64,000 bases of DNA from an uncultured Prevotellaceae bacterium (GCA_946402905.1 CAMIYC010000003.1:1-64000), one strand, 5' to 3'. Positions 47,246 through 55,883 are shown, counted from the stretch's first letter. Numbers and translations are program-made. Notes: a model not told the origin generated them from the sequence alone.

Positions 47246-48517
47246 TCACCACTTATCCTTGGTGATGATCTCGTCGGCCCAGCGATGATCCTTGGGGAAG
47301 GGCTGGGCACCCCACGCTTTCACCTGTGTCCAGGGCTGCGGCGCATCAGTCCAGAAAGGATGGTCGGCAGGCAGGCCCAGAGGCATGAATGAGAGCGAGG
47401 TCATATAAAGACTGCCGTTGTTGGTATACCAGTCGGCCGTCTCGGGCTGACTGCCGCAGAAGCCGATGGTGAGATAGCCGCCGGCATTGAAGTTGTCGTG
47501 GATGTCAAACATGCGGTGCATCACCTTGGTCAGCGCGGCACGCACCTGGCCATTGCTCAGCTCGGCGGGCAGGGTCTGATACCACGCCATCAGCGCCAGC
47601 GGCTGCATCGCGGCCATGCGGTAGGGGGTGCTGCGGCCGATCACGGGGAAGGTGCCCTCGGGCGAGATAAACCGCTCTAAGATGACTGCGAACTTCTGTG
47701 CGCGGCGCAACTCACGGTCATAGTATTTCTTATAGTCGAGACGGGTGTTGGCCTTGGCGTCGACCATCGCCTGAAGGGTCTCCAGGTACATCGGGTGGAA
47801 CACATAGCTGGTGTAATAGTCGAAGGCAAACACGGGGCCGTCGGCATACCAGCCGTCGCCCACATACCACTCCTCGGTCTTGCGGCAGGCTGTATTGACC
47901 CGAAACTCATCGTAGGGCGCACCGCTCTTGGCCAGAAAACTCTCAATGGTGGAGGAAAACAAAAACCAGTTGGTATAGGGGGGATCGACACGGCGAAGGC
48001 CCGTGAACTCCTTGACATAACGCTGCTTGGTCACCTCGTCGAGGGGCTTCCACAGCTGGTCGTAAGCCCGCAGAAAACTCTCTGCGATATAGGCGGCGTC
48101 GACCAGGGCCTGACCGGCACCGTCCCACAACAGATAGTCGGGCGACTGAGGGTCGACAGCATTCTTATACGAGGCCAGCGCCCACTCGCGCAACTGGCGG
48201 CGCTGAAGGCCCTCGGCGGTGTCGTCGTCGGGCAGGGCCAGCCAGGGGGCGATGCCGGCCATCAAGCGGCCGAAGGTCTCCATGTAAACCACCTTGCGGT
48301 TGCGATTGTCAAAACTGGGGCTGAACTCAGTCTGCATGTTCTTCTGCAGTTCGCCCTTGGCCATATTTTCCAGCACTGGACGCGCCATCTTATAAGCCAG
48401 TTGGGCCCAGTATTGACGATCGGTTTGGGGGGCTGTCTTGTTTTTTTTCGCATCTGTCAGCTGACAAGTCATCAGCATCAGAAACAGTAGCATCGTCTTC
48501 GCAAAATAGTTTGTCAT
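47246..48517 (-). CDS. DUF2264 family protein
   Basis: A 423-residue exported protein. The start complementary to 48515-48517 gives a signal peptide (TNYFAKTMLLFLMLMTCQLT); the longer frame upstream is not supported. The body (YWAQLAYKMARPVLENMAKG, YMETFGRLMAGIAPWLALPD, LWDGAGQALVDAAYIAESFL) matches DUF2264, an alpha-barrel family that is usually next to pectin or other polysaccharide genes. Catalysis is not established; the fold suggests a polysaccharide lyase or hydrolase. A TAAATTTG -7 box (48582-48575) and a duplicated 38-bp motif lie upstream. It opens the DUF2264-GH105-GH2-GH51 operon. Confidence 0.88.
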   Translation of the reverse strand: MTNYFAKTMLLFLMLMTCQLTDAKKNKTAPQTDRQYWAQLAYKMARPVLENMAKGELQKNMQTEFSPSFDNRNRKVVYMETFGRLMAGIAPWLALPDDDTAEGLQRRQLREWALASYKNAVDPQSPDYLLWDGAGQALVDAAYIAESFLRAYDQLWKPLDEVTKQRYVKEFTGLRRVDPPYTNWFLFSSTIESFLAKSGAPYDEFRVNTACRKTEEWYVGDGWYADGPVFAFDYYTSYVFHPMYLETLQAMVDAKANTRLDYKKYYDRELRRAQKFAVILERFISPEGTFPVIGRSTPYRMAAMQPLALMAWYQTLPAELSNGQVRAALTKVMHRMFDIHDNFNAGGYLTIGFCGSQPETADWYTNNGSLYMTSLSFMPLGLPADHPFWTDAPQPWTQVKAWGAQPFPKDHRWADEIITKDKW

Positions 48518-48574
48518 GATAGGTTTAGGATTGACTGATTCGAAGTAAAATAATGCGTTTTTCCACTTTCCCTG

Positions 48575-48582
48575 CAAATTTA
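48575..48582 (-). promoter_or_regulatory. Putative -7 element for the DUF2264-GH operon
   Basis: On the minus strand TAAATTTG followed by C. It overlaps the proximal copy of the 38-bp direct repeat at 48576-48613, with a leader of about 50 nt to the start codon. Confidence 0.5.
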
Positions 48583-48786
48583 GTGCAAAATTTCGAGTAA
48601 GAGAAGGAAATACAAAGAAATTTGTATTTCTGAACGGGAGAAATTTATCTAAAATGAGCGAAATACACGATTTTGTCCTTAAGCGGACAAAATCTTCAGA
48701 ATCCATTCATTTTTATTTCCGAATTGCAGCCTAAATTCAATTTTTATTAAATTTAGTGCAAAATTTCGAGTAAGAGAAGGAAATAC
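48576..48786. repeat. Direct repeat of a 38-bp promoter motif
   Basis: Identical copies at 48576-48613 and 48749-48786, beginning AAATTTAGTGCAAAATTTCG and continuing AGTAAGAGAAGGAAATAC. Period 173 bp. It is related in sequence and position to the 37-bp pair at 55220-55331 upstream of the heparinase-like gene. The 373-bp gap 48518-48890 contains no gene. Confidence 0.9.
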
Positions 48787-48799
48787 CCCTCGAAAACGT

Positions 48800-48807
48800 T
48801 ACCTTTG
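48800..48807 (+). promoter_or_regulatory. Putative -7 element for the esterase-like gene
   Basis: TACCTTTG followed by C is an exact -7 match 83 bp before the start at 48891. Confidence 0.5.
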
Positions 48808-48890
48808 CACCAGGCCGGAAGTCACTTACCGACCACATCCAGGGCCCACATATCAATTCACCAACTATAAATCCGTCAACAAACAGACCA

Positions 48891-49886
48891 ATGGAAAACA
48901 AATACGTCAAGCAATTCCCCGACCTCATGACAGGCAAGACCGTCATGTACGTGCACGGCTTCGGATCGTCGGCACAGTCGGGCACCGTGCGGCGGCTGCG
49001 CGAGGTGCTCTGCCAGGCCAACGTCATCGCCGAGGACATGCCGCTCCACCCACAAGAGGCCATCGACCTGCTGCACCACCTCTGTCAGGAGCACCACCCC
49101 GATCTCATCATCGGCACCTCGATGGGCGGCATGTATACCGAGATGCTCTACGGCTACGACCGCATCGTGATCAACCCTGCCTTCGAGATCGGCGACACCA
49201 TGGTGGCTCATGGCATGACCGGCTTGCAGACTTTCCAGAATCCGCGCAAGGACGGGGTGCAACAGTTTATTGTCAACAAGGCGATGGTCAAGGAATATAA
49301 GGAGATCTCCTCGCACTGCTTCAGCGGTGTCGACGAGGAGGAGCGCAAACGCGTGTGGGGACTCTTCGGCGATGAAGACAAGACCGTAGACACTTACGAC
49401 CTCTTCCTCAGCCACTACCCCACCGCCATCCATTTCCACGGCGAGCACCGCATGGACGACCGCTCGTATATGCACGCCGTGATGCCCGTGATACGATGGA
49501 TCGACGACCTTCAGAACGGACGAGAGCGCACCGTCGTCTTCATCACGCTCGACAGCGTGTGCGACACCTGGCGCAAACCGCGTAGCAGCGCACAGAAAGC
49601 TTTCCGACACCTGATCGAGACCTACAACGTCTATTTCGTGGCACCGGCCACACACGCAGTCCCCATCCAGATGACAGAAGACATGGACTGGCTCCAGCAA
49701 TACTTCGACGCTCCGGTCTACAACCACGTCGTCTTCACCAACTCACCACAACTGCTCATCGGCGACTATCTCGTCAGCACGCAGCCCTGCGACGCCTTCA
49801 TGGGCACCTCACTGCAGCTCGGCAGCGACACTTTCAAAACATGGGAGGAAATCATCACTTACTTCGACCGCCTCAACGGGCAGTGA
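48891..49886 (+). CDS. YqiA/YcfP-like esterase fused to a degenerate 5'-nucleotidase-like domain
   Basis: A 331-residue cytoplasmic protein with two parts. Residues 1-200 are an alpha/beta hydrolase of the YqiA/YcfP type: VMYVHGFGSSAQSGTVRRLR as oxyanion region and LIIGTSMGGMYTEM with the nucleophile Ser. Residues 210-331 resemble the deoxyribonucleotidase (NT5C) HAD family: YNVYFVAPATHAVPIQMTED, WLQQYFDAPVYNHVVFTNSP, LLIGDYLVSTQP. The HAD nucleophile motif DxDGV is replaced by TLDSVCDTW, so the second domain is probably inactive or altered. Substrates are unknown. It overlaps aat by 14 bp in convergent orientation. Confidence 0.78.
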   Translation: MENKYVKQFPDLMTGKTVMYVHGFGSSAQSGTVRRLREVLCQANVIAEDMPLHPQEAIDLLHHLCQEHHPDLIIGTSMGGMYTEMLYGYDRIVINPAFEIGDTMVAHGMTGLQTFQNPRKDGVQQFIVNKAMVKEYKEISSHCFSGVDEEERKRVWGLFGDEDKTVDTYDLFLSHYPTAIHFHGEHRMDDRSYMHAVMPVIRWIDDLQNGRERTVVFITLDSVCDTWRKPRSSAQKAFRHLIETYNVYFVAPATHAVPIQMTEDMDWLQQYFDAPVYNHVVFTNSPQLLIGDYLVSTQPCDAFMGTSLQLGSDTFKTWEEIITYFDRLNGQ

Positions 49887-50526
49887 CTCCTGGGTGAAGG
49901 ATGCTCATATACTCGTCGTAGCTGATATAACGTCCACCCATCGACTTGAGATGCGGCGTCTCAAACTGGCAGTCAATCAGCACCCCGCCGTGGGCCTGCA
50001 TCTGACGGGCCAGCGCGATCAGCGCCACCTTGCTCGCACTGGGCGCCAGCGAAAACATGCTCTCGCCAAAAAAGCAACGCCCATTGGTCACCCCATACAG
50101 GCCGCCCACCAGACGGTCGCCCTCCCACACCTCCACACTGGCGGCATAGCCCCGGCGGTGCAGTTCGGTATATGCCTTGATCATGTCCTCGCCCAGCCAG
50201 GCCCCGTGCTCATGTTCACGCAACTGGCCGCAAAGACCGATCACCTGCTCAAAAGCCCTGTTGATGCTCCACGCATAGCGCCCTTTGTTGAGCAGTGTGC
50301 GCATCGAATGGGACACATGGATCTCATCGGGAAAGATGACAAAACGGTCTAAAGGACAATACCACCTGATCTCGCCCTCACGGAAGGCATACCAGGGGAA
50401 AATTCCGTTGCTATAGGCCAGCAACAACCGCTCGACAGACAGGTCGCCGCCGATGCAGAGCAGTCCGTCGTCCTCGCCCAGACGGGGGTCAGGAAAAACA
50501 AGATCGTCTATCAGCCTGAATATCAT
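49873..50526 (-). CDS. aat: Leucyl/phenylalanyl-tRNA-protein transferase
   Basis: A 217-residue GNAT-related enzyme that adds Leu or Phe from tRNA to proteins beginning with Lys or Arg, creating N-degrons. Signature YSNGIFPWYAFREGEIRWYCP lies near residues 33-52, followed by WGEFRVPKS-like FVIFPDEIHVSHSMRTLL, LGEDMIKAYTELHRRGYAAS with VEVWEGDRLVGGLYG, and the FFGESMFS loop. Length is typical. Its start overlaps the clpA stop by four bases, so it is translated in the same operon as clpS and clpA, the pathway that destroys its products. Confidence 0.96.
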   Translation of the reverse strand: MIFRLIDDLVFPDPRLGEDDGLLCIGGDLSVERLLLAYSNGIFPWYAFREGEIRWYCPLDRFVIFPDEIHVSHSMRTLLNKGRYAWSINRAFEQVIGLCGQLREHEHGAWLGEDMIKAYTELHRRGYAASVEVWEGDRLVGGLYGVTNGRCFFGESMFSLAPSASKVALIALARQMQAHGGVLIDCQFETPHLKSMGGRYISYDEYMSILHPGVTAR

Positions 50527-52805
50527 AACAGCTCTTTTTCTGAAATACTCACTATCCGGAGGGCTTCGGTGGCTCCGGATTGTCTGGGTTGTCCGGTGGC
50601 TACGGGTTGTCCGGACATCCCGATGGTCACATGGCCGCCGTCTTTCAGACGGCCGAAGAGAATCTCGCGCATCAACAGCGGCTTGAGCTCCCGGCTGATG
50701 ACGCGGTCGATCTCGCGGGCACCATACTCACGGGTGAAGCCACGCTCCAGCAGCCACTCACGAGCCGCCTCGTCGAGCGTCATTGTCACACGGCGGGCAT
50801 GGAGCTTCGACTCCAGCTCGCGCAACTTCTTGTCGAGGATCATACCGGCCATCCTGCGGTCCATATCATTAAACACCACTGTAGCCGACAGGCGGTTGAT
50901 AAACTCGGGCTTGAAAGTCTTCTTCACCTGACGCAGCATCGCCTCACCAGCCGACACACGCCCGGAAAAACCGATAGATGCCTGAGAGGCATACTGGGCA
51001 CCGGCATTGGAGGTCATGATGAGCACCACGTTGCGAAAGTCGGCCTTGCGGCCTTTGTTGTCGGTCAGACGGGCGTAGTCCATCACCTGAAGCAGAATGT
51101 TGTAGATATCGCTGTGGGCCTTCTCTATCTCGTCGAGCAACAACACGCAGTTGGGGGTCTTGCGGATAGCGTCGGTCAGCAGACCGCCGTCTTCATAGCC
51201 CACATAGCCGGCCGGGGAGCCGATAAGCTTGGCCACAGTGTGTTTCTCGGTATACTCGCTCATGTCGAAACGCACCAGCTGGATGCCCATCTCACGCGCC
51301 AGCACACGGGCCACCTCGGTCTTGCCCACACCCGTCGGCCCCACAAAGAGCAGCGAGGCCAAGGGCTTGTCGTCGTCGAGCAGACCGGCCTTGGACATCT
51401 GCACCGCCTCGACCACCTGACGTACCGCCTCGTCCTGGCCATAAATGCCCGACAGCACACGCCCGGAGAGGGTCTCAAGCGAGGCGGTGTCGTCGTCGCG
51501 CATCGCCAGCGCGTCAACTTTGCACACCTTTGACAGGATCTCTGCCACCAGCTCTTTGCCCACCACACGTGTGCCCGACTCGTCGGGGTGGATCTCACGG
51601 TAGACACCCGCCTCGTCGATGAGGTCGATGGCCTTGTCGGGCAGGAAACGGTCGCTCATAAAACGGGCACTGGCCTCGACGGCATAGGCGATCACACCAT
51701 CGGCATAATGCACATGGTGAAACTCCTCATAGCGCGGGAGCAGACCCTCAATGATGCGGATGGTCTCGGCGACGGAAGGCTCGGCGATGTCAATCTGCTG
51801 AAAACGCCGCACGATGCCCTTGCTACGGGAGAAATAGCGGTTGTACTCTTCGTAGGTGGTGCTGCCGATGAAGCGCACCTCGCCACCCTCCAGATAGGGC
51901 TTGAGCATATTGGAGGCGTCCATCGAACCGTCGCCCGTGCGGCCGGCTCCCACCAGGTTGTGTATCTCGTCGATATACACGATGCCATTGCCCTCCTTGC
52001 GGATGCCGTCCATGATAGACTGCAGGCGCTTCTCGAAGTCACCACGAAACTGAGTACCGGCAATCAGCGTGCCCAGGTCGAGCTGGTAGATATGACAGCC
52101 CGACAGACGCTCCGGCACACGGCCCTCGACGATGCGAGAGGCCAGGCCATAGACCAGCGCGGTCTTGCCCACGCCCGACTCACCCACATGCAACGGATTG
52201 TTCTTGTCACGGCGACAGAGCACCTGGATGGTGCGCTCCAGTTCTGCTTCACGGCCGATCAGGGGGTTGTGCTGAGAGACCTGGTCATTGAGGCAGGTCA
52301 CCAACATGCGCCAGGGCACGCTCTCATGAGACTCTTCGTCCTCTTCCTCTGGAGCGAGCTCCAGGTCGTACTCGCTGATCACACTACTCATAAAATCGTC
52401 GGCGTCGTCGCCCAGGTAGCTCTTCAGCATATAGGTGGCCTGACAGTCGTCCAACTGCATCAGACCATACACTAGATGGGGCACATCCAGCTTGCGGGCA
52501 CTCGACAACTGCACCTGCTGGTAGGCCACCTGCAAGAGTTGGTTCATCTGCACCGAAGGCTCCGGACTATACGTCACATCCTGGGGCACCTGCTCCACCT
52601 CATTCCTCAGATAAGCGTCCAGACGCTGCTGCAGGGGCTTCAAATCCAGAAGAAGACCGATAAACACCTGATGTATAGGCTCGGTGCCCAGTATGGCATA
52701 CAGCAAATGCTCGGGCATGATAAACTGGTGACGGAAAACTTGGCATAGCTTCACCGTGCTGTCAAACACGTCATTGGCTTCTATCGTATTCTCTATCTTT
52801 GGCAT
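50523..52805 (-). CDS. clpA: ATP-dependent Clp protease ATP-binding subunit ClpA
   Basis: A 760-residue AAA+ unfoldase. The N-domain (residues about 1-140) binds ClpS. AAA1 has Walker [15 protein letters not shown] and AAA2 has [16 protein letters not shown] with Walker [17 protein letters not shown]. The ClpP-docking tripeptide appears as IGF in [10 protein letters not shown]. It has no ClpB-type middle coil. The C-terminal 33 residues include seven three-residue units ([15 protein letters not shown] types) from a 9-bp array at 50555-50617; this tail is absent from usual ClpA. Partners are ClpP, ClpS and, functionally, Aat. Confidence 0.95.
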   Translation of the reverse strand: MPKIENTIEANDVFDSTVKLCQVFRHQFIMPEHLLYAILGTEPIHQVFIGLLLDLKPLQQRLDAYLRNEVEQVPQDVTYSPEPSVQMNQLLQVAYQQVQLSSARKLDVPHLVYGLMQLDDCQATYMLKSYLGDDADDFMSSVISEYDLELAPEEEDEESHESVPWRMLVTCLNDQVSQHNPLIGREAELERTIQVLCRRDKNNPLHVGESGVGKTALVYGLASRIVEGRVPERLSGCHIYQLDLGTLIAGTQFRGDFEKRLQSIMDGIRKEGNGIVYIDEIHNLVGAGRTGDGSMDASNMLKPYLEGGEVRFIGSTTYEEYNRYFSRSKGIVRRFQQIDIAEPSVAETIRIIEGLLPRYEEFHHVHYADGVIAYAVEASARFMSDRFLPDKAIDLIDEAGVYREIHPDESGTRVVGKELVAEILSKVCKVDALAMRDDDTASLETLSGRVLSGIYGQDEAVRQVVEAVQMSKAGLLDDDKPLASLLFVGPTGVGKTEVARVLAREMGIQLVRFDMSEYTEKHTVAKLIGSPAGYVGYEDGGLLTDAIRKTPNCVLLLDEIEKAHSDIYNILLQVMDYARLTDNKGRKADFRNVVLIMTSNAGAQYASQASIGFSGRVSAGEAMLRQVKKTFKPEFINRLSATVVFNDMDRRMAGMILDKKLRELESKLHARRVTMTLDEAAREWLLERGFTREYGAREIDRVISRELKPLLMREILFGRLKDGGHVTIGMSGQPVATGQPRQSGATEALRIVSISEKELL
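50555..50617. repeat. In-frame 9-bp tandem array at the clpA 3' end
   Basis: Seven degenerate 9-bp units with a TCCGGNNNG theme, in codon phase on the minus strand. They encode the three-residue periodic tail of ClpA just before the final [14 protein letters not shown]. Confidence 0.7.
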
Positions 52806-52827
52806 AACTTACTTGATCTCCTCTATA

Positions 52828-53130
52828 TTAGTCTTCCTCATACGTCAGACGCAGGGGGAAACCCTCCTCACGCGCCATCTGAGTGGCACGCTTCACTTTC
52901 GACACGGCGATGTCGTAGGAGTATATCCCCACCACGGCCTTGTCGCTGTGATGCACCTGCAACATGAGCGCCTCGGCCTCGGCCTCGCTCTTGAAAAACA
53001 CACGGACCAGCACTTTCACCACAAAATCCATCGTGGTGAAATCGTCGTTATGGATATATACTTTGTAGCGGCGGGGCTCCTTCAGCCCTGTGCGCTGCCG
53101 CTCTTTCACAGATGATTGTTCCTGAGGCAT
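52828..53130 (-). CDS. clpS: ATP-dependent Clp protease adaptor ClpS
   Basis: A 100-residue adaptor that binds N-terminal Leu, Phe, Trp or Tyr and delivers substrates to ClpA. The recognition pocket appears as YKVYIHNDDFTTMDFVVKVL, with the Asn-Asp-Asp and Met residues, and the conserved His is in LQVHHSDKAVVG. The unstructured N-terminal extension is short. It starts 8 bp from a MITE-like element (53138-53331) that fills the whole space up to the neighbouring gene, so the operon promoter must lie in or beyond that element. Confidence 0.96.
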   Translation of the reverse strand: MPQEQSSVKERQRTGLKEPRRYKVYIHNDDFTTMDFVVKVLVRVFFKSEAEAEALMLQVHHSDKAVVGIYSYDIAVSKVKRATQMAREEGFPLRLTYEED

Positions 53131-53137
53131 AGTCTAT

Positions 53138-53331
53138 AGGTGTGTTCTATTAATTCTGTTTGATATATAGGCATTATTCTGCTCAATCTGTTTCGGTCGC
53201 TTTTTGTTTTTATTCGGTGCATAGTGTCAAGTCTCATCGGTCGTATAGCCCGCTATACTCCCTCTTCAACTTACACTCTGCACTCGACTAAAAATCAAAA
53301 AACGCCTCGACATAATTAATAGAACCCACCT
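53138..53331. repeat. Full-length MITE-like palindromic element
   Basis: 194 bp with terminal inverted repeats of 18 bp (one or two mismatches). The interior has no plausible coding frame. A 55-bp internally deleted copy lies at 792-846. It occupies the gap between the heparinase-like stop (53349) and the clpS start (53130). Confidence 0.85.
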
Positions 53332-53348
53332 ATATTCATTCACTATTG

Positions 53349-55205
53349 TCATTCTTCTATCTTAAAATTCACTTTCCCTTTCAGGGCTGCCGACTTCACC
53401 GTGAGCACAATGCGGTACATCTCGTCGCCCCACACGCGCCGGAGCAGCGGGTCGAGCAGCGCACTGATATCCTCCACATCGGCCGACAACTCTGAGCCGT
53501 CGTAACGCAGACGGTGGCCGCCCAGGGTGATGACTCCCGGCTTGCCCGCCACGGGCCTGACAGGAGTGAGCAGCATCAGGCGTGAAGGCGTCTGAAAAGC
53601 AGACAACTCATAGTCTTCGGTGACACTGACCGCCGACTTGCCTGCCTGCACCGTGCGACGCCATGACCGCACACCGGCCTCAGGGGGATAAGCCCCGGCT
53701 ATGTCGAGACAGAGCCGGCCGGGCTGATGGGACACCACCCGTGAGGCGTATTGCTTGCCGTCTTTCTGGTCGAAGCCGTTCACCTGGGGCAGGTTGTGAT
53801 AGCCCGACTGCATCGTCCAGATCGAATAGCGGCCTGAAGAGAAGGTCTGAGAGGTGTACTCACCCACCCCGACATCGATGAGCAATGGCTCGCTGTCGGC
53901 ATAAACCACCAGCGATCCCACATCGTTGTGGTTGTGGTTCTCGCCGTTGTTGCCGCCCTTCACTGCCACAAACAGACGGCCGCGGCGGGCTGCCATGATC
54001 TGGAGATCGGGCAGCCACACGTCACGCAACAGGGGCTCACGGGGCTGTTCGAGAGCAAACTCGCTCACATGTCTGAGAAAAAACAGCTCGCGTCCCAGGG
54101 TGGGGAAATTGCCGCTCTTGTCGTAGAGCGCAGCGGGATCGGTGAGGATGCCCTTGCGCTGACCCAGATAGGCGGCAAACTCACGCATCACAGGGTCATT
54201 GAGATACAGGCCGAAGGGATAGACCACGTTCACCTGCTGCAGCGTCTTGTTATCGTGAGAGTCGGCGAAGTTGACGCAGTAGTCATGGCCGATATAGGTC
54301 TTGTACACATAACTGCCCATGGCACGCAACTTGGCATCGCCGCTCCAGTCGAAGCGACCGCCGGTGGCAAGGCGCAGCAGGCTGAGCTCTTCGTAGAGGG
54401 AGGCGGCGGCGCGGTCCCAGTAGCCCGGACCCTCGTCACAGCCGCCGTCGGCGTGGTAGGCATCCATAAAGGCGTGCATCGCAGCCACAATCTGCCGCAC
54501 AGCATCCATCTGGCGCTCGCGGTCGGTCTCGCACAGCAGCACGCAAGCCAGCCAGTTGCTGCAGATCCAGGGATTCCAGTTCATACCGGCGGTCTTCCAC
54601 CAGTAGTTGCCACGGAGGGCAGGATCGAGGATGCGGCGGCGTATCTCGCTGTCCACGGTGCGCGTCAGGTCGGGACTGAAGGCATCGAGCTGCGTACGCA
54701 GCATATAGTTGGTCCATACGATAAGGCTGGCGGTCTCGGCATTGAACAGGTCTACATTCTGATCGCCACGCATCGGTATCTTCTTGCCGTAATGTGCGGG
54801 CAATCCCCACCAGGTCTCCTCGCAGAAACTGCCCAGGCCATTGACGATATCGGGCAGGAAACGACCCTTGCACTCGATGATCTCTGCCATCACAAGGGCA
54901 GCCAACTGTCGGCGCTTCTCAAAACACAGTGCTTCGTAGTTCACGCGGTTGCCATTGGTCTTAAACTCAGCAAACACGCTGAACGGCAACACCTGCCAGG
55001 GCTTGCCAAGGTATCGCTCACCATATTTCATATAACTGGCGCGCATGGGCTCGGGGATGGAGTCGCGCCAGAACGGATCCTCCGCACGAGGCAGGGGTGC
55101 AAACTGTCCCGGCTGGACTAATCCAGACAGCCACTCATCGTCTGACGCCCAACTCTGGCACCAGCAGCAAACCATCATCAAACATATTATCAATCGTAGC
55201 TTCAT
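53349..55205 (-). CDS. Heparinase II/III family protein
   Basis: A 618-residue exported protein (signal peptide KLRLIICLMMVCCWCQSWA). The first half is an alpha-barrel (NGLGSFCEETWWGLPAHYGK, GMNWNPWICSNWLACVLLC, DGGCDEGPGYWDRAAASLYE), and the second half has the heparinase II/III beta-sandwich start, KGGNNGENHNHNDVGSLVVYADSEPLLID (shown in parts: NGENHNHNDVGSLVVY). These are the conserved His and Asn positions of uronate-polysaccharide lyases. Substrate is not clear; acidic polysaccharides of plants, algae or host are all possible. A -7 box TAACTTTG (55226-55219) leaves a very short leader. It may be regulated with the DUF2264 operon because both have the duplicated promoter motif. Confidence 0.88.
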   Translation of the reverse strand: MKLRLIICLMMVCCWCQSWASDDEWLSGLVQPGQFAPLPRAEDPFWRDSIPEPMRASYMKYGERYLGKPWQVLPFSVFAEFKTNGNRVNYEALCFEKRRQLAALVMAEIIECKGRFLPDIVNGLGSFCEETWWGLPAHYGKKIPMRGDQNVDLFNAETASLIVWTNYMLRTQLDAFSPDLTRTVDSEIRRRILDPALRGNYWWKTAGMNWNPWICSNWLACVLLCETDRERQMDAVRQIVAAMHAFMDAYHADGGCDEGPGYWDRAAASLYEELSLLRLATGGRFDWSGDAKLRAMGSYVYKTYIGHDYCVNFADSHDNKTLQQVNVVYPFGLYLNDPVMREFAAYLGQRKGILTDPAALYDKSGNFPTLGRELFFLRHVSEFALEQPREPLLRDVWLPDLQIMAARRGRLFVAVKGGNNGENHNHNDVGSLVVYADSEPLLIDVGVGEYTSQTFSSGRYSIWTMQSGYHNLPQVNGFDQKDGKQYASRVVSHQPGRLCLDIAGAYPPEAGVRSWRRTVQAGKSAVSVTEDYELSAFQTPSRLMLLTPVRPVAGKPGVITLGGHRLRYDGSELSADVEDISALLDPLLRRVWGDEMYRIVLTVKSAALKGKVNFKIEE

Positions 55206-55218
55206 CCTCTTTTTTTTG

Positions 55219-55226
55219 CAAAGTTA
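55219..55226 (-). promoter_or_regulatory. Putative -7 element for the heparinase-like gene
   Basis: On the minus strand TAACTTTG followed by C, with about 8-14 nt from the expected transcription start to the start codon. It overlaps the proximal copy of the 37-bp repeat (55220-55256). Confidence 0.55.
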
Positions 55227-55331
55227 ATGCAAATCGAGCGGAGAACGAAAAGAATTCATTCTTTTCTTATCCCGAGATGAAGCTTAACTTATCTAAAGTT
55301 AATGCAAATCGAGCGGAGAACGAAAAGAATT
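55220..55331. repeat. Direct repeat of a 37-bp promoter motif
   Basis: Identical copies at 55220-55256 and 55295-55331, starting AAAGTTAATGCAAATCGAGC and continuing GGAGAACGAAAAGAATT. Period 75 bp. The core ATGCAAAtCGAG-AGAA-GAAA pattern aligns with the repeat pair at 48576-48786. Confidence 0.9.
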
Positions 55332-55387
55332 TATGAGTGGGGGGTCAATTTGTTTCTTACACATCCACACTCCATTTGCAGTGGTAA

Positions 55388-55519
55388 TCAACTCCCCCTC
55401 TAAGTTAGAGGTTGCTCTCCCCCGGGAAACGGGGGAGTTGGAGGGGGTGTCAGGGGGAGTGTGTCTCAGCCAGCGGTTCCCCCTCTAAGTTAGAGGGGGT
55501 CAGGGGGAGTGTGTGCTCC
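55388..55519. repeat. GC-rich hairpin cluster
   Basis: Two copies of a CCCCCTCTAAGTTAGAGG hairpin unit (about 55394-55411 and 55480-55499), a CTCCCCCGGGAAACGGGGGAG hairpin between them, and a shared tail GTCAGGGGGAGTGTGTG twice. Similar in style to the hairpins at 25854-25928. No gene is seen here. Confidence 0.75.
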
Positions 55520-55535
55520 TTGACAAAAAAGGCAC

Positions 55536-55598
55536 AAAAAAAAGGACTCCGCCGAGTCCCTACCTTGTTAACCTTAAATCTAATACTATGAAAAACAC
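55536..55598 (-). ncRNA. Putative small RNA with own promoter and terminator
   Basis: On the minus strand a -7 box TATCTTTG (55610-55603) followed by C is succeeded by about 55-60 nt and a terminator hairpin GGACTC-GGCG-GAGTCC (55559-55544) with eight U residues (55543-55536). There is no open frame of useful length. The unit is separated by 330 bp and repeat hairpins from the heparinase-like start, so it is unlikely to be just its leader. The exact 5' end is estimated from the -7 box. Confidence 0.6.
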
Positions 55599-55875
55599 AT
55601 TGCAAAGATAAAAGTTTTTCAAAATATAAGCAACACTTTTCAACAATTATTATAAAAAACCTTTGTTTTCTTGATTTATATCAATTTTTCCCCATTTTAC
55701 ACTGCAAAATATTAATTTGAAACTATCCTAAACACTAAAAACAAAAAATCATAACCACCAACTACCCCACACCTCCACCCTACCAATGCCAAAATCTTCA
55801 AATCTTTTCACGGCACATCCTTCCTTCAGGATGCAATTTCTTTCATCCGCAGACCCGAAAACCGAAAATTATGCC

Positions 55876-55883
55876 TAACTTTG
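55876..55883 (+). promoter_or_regulatory. Putative -7 element for the FGE-like gene
   Basis: TAACTTTG followed by C lies 40 bp before the ATG at 55923. It overlaps the in-frame TTG at 55881 and so argues for the downstream start. 55620-55870 is AT-rich and empty. Confidence 0.55.

Noticed and set aside
48518..48706. Upstream in-frame extension of DUF2264
   Set aside because: It crosses the promoter repeat; the Met at 48517 gives a signal peptide.
55097..55336. 80-codon frame with a repeated KVNANRAENEKN motif
   Set aside because: The repetition is due to the 37-bp promoter motif copies and overlaps the heparinase-like start on the other strand.
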